From Chloroflexota bacterium (lineage in GTDB: Bacteria > Chloroflexota > UBA11872 > VXNJ01), in assembly GCA_026708165.1 (NCBI GenBank), contig JAPOVO010000480.1, forward strand, positions 1 through 5,622: a stretch of DNA of 5,622 nucleotides, read 5' to 3'. Shown one piece after another: positions 5,529 to 5,622 of the stretch. Position 1 is the stretch's first letter, and each line of letters opens with the position of its first letter. The notes under the pieces are model-generated. The model did not search any database. It had not been told where the DNA came from and was given only the letters and a program-made list of their open reading frames with translations. A program made the position numbers and the translations under genes.

Positions 5529-5622
5529 AGCCTCTCGCGGACATCACAATCGTACCGCTCGAACAATGGGCGGCTGAGGCGTTTGGCAGGGTGCAAGAGG
5601 CTGATTTGCGAGCTGATGTCAG
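5525..5622 (+). CDS. CaiB/BaiF family (family III) CoA-transferase, N-terminal fragment (3' end beyond window)
   Basis: The frame opens at TTG 5525 and runs to the edge, giving 32 residues: MKPLADITIVPLEQW at the start and EADLRADV at the end. This matches the N-terminus usual in family III CoA-transferases, where a PL..I.VV.LEQ strand is followed by a helix and an LADLGADVIKIE-like segment. Those enzymes move CoA between acyl-CoA and a free acid, with a catalytic Asp much further along that is not in view. The ordinary AGPF and LADLGADV read AEAF and EADLRADV here, so the fragment is somewhat divergent. TTG overlaps the TGA of the MaoC gene (TTTGA), with GAGG seven bases upstream, so the two proteins should be made together. 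The next plausible in-frame start (GTG 5591) would remove the first strand. Only 98 bases are visible, so the family call is moderately confident and the substrate is unknown. Confidence 0.7.
   Translation, partial: MKPLADITIVPLEQWAAEAFGRVQEADLRADV

Overview
The window looks like free-living bacterial DNA of moderate GC content carrying a catabolic neighbourhood. It holds six protein-coding genes (two cut by the window edges), and no RNA gene, mobile element or CRISPR array that I can see. The gene set is a flavin-dependent luciferase-like monooxygenase, a short-chain dehydrogenase, a MaoC-type hydratase, a family III CoA-transferase, a family 5 solute-binding protein and an unusual cytoplasmic glycoside hydrolase. 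From memory, this mixture resembles Chloroflexota of the SAR202/Dehalococcoidia kind, where luciferase-like monooxygenases, SDRs and CoA-transferases are multiplied. The segment after the signal peptide of the binding protein also looks like what I recall from that group. Taxonomy is an inference, not something read directly.

Layout. Three genes run leftward: monooxygenase (3847 to 2771), binding protein (2576 to 669) and glycoside hydrolase (492 to the left edge). The gaps between them are 194 and 176 bases. Three genes run rightward: SDR (4018-4803), MaoC hydratase (4995-5528) and CoA-transferase (5525 to the right edge). The CoA-transferase start overlaps the MaoC stop by three bases, so these two are almost certainly translationally coupled. 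The two sets diverge from a 170-base intergenic region (3848-4017) that carries a small perfect inverted repeat next to AT-rich -10-like sequence and is the natural shared control region.

How the genes may work together (inference). The exported binding protein would capture an oligosaccharide, peptide or other small solute, but no permease or ATPase genes are visible. The glycoside hydrolase has no signal peptide and would act inside the cell. The monooxygenase and SDR would oxidise an organic substrate, and the CoA-transferase and hydratase would activate the resulting acid as a CoA thioester and hydrate it. The MaoC protein has Asn where classical (R)-enoyl-CoA hydratases have the catalytic Asp. 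It may therefore act on a branched or dicarboxylic enoyl-CoA (itaconyl/mesaconyl type) rather than crotonyl-CoA.

Non-coding DNA is limited to four gaps of under 200 bases. Several contain clean inverted repeats (2675-2723, 3892-3905, 4849-4898), but none has the T-run of a Rho-independent terminator. No single element here is plainly a new defence or mobile system. The most unusual points are the ten-cysteine, non-lipoprotein binding protein with its N-terminal extension, and the altered active site of the MaoC protein.
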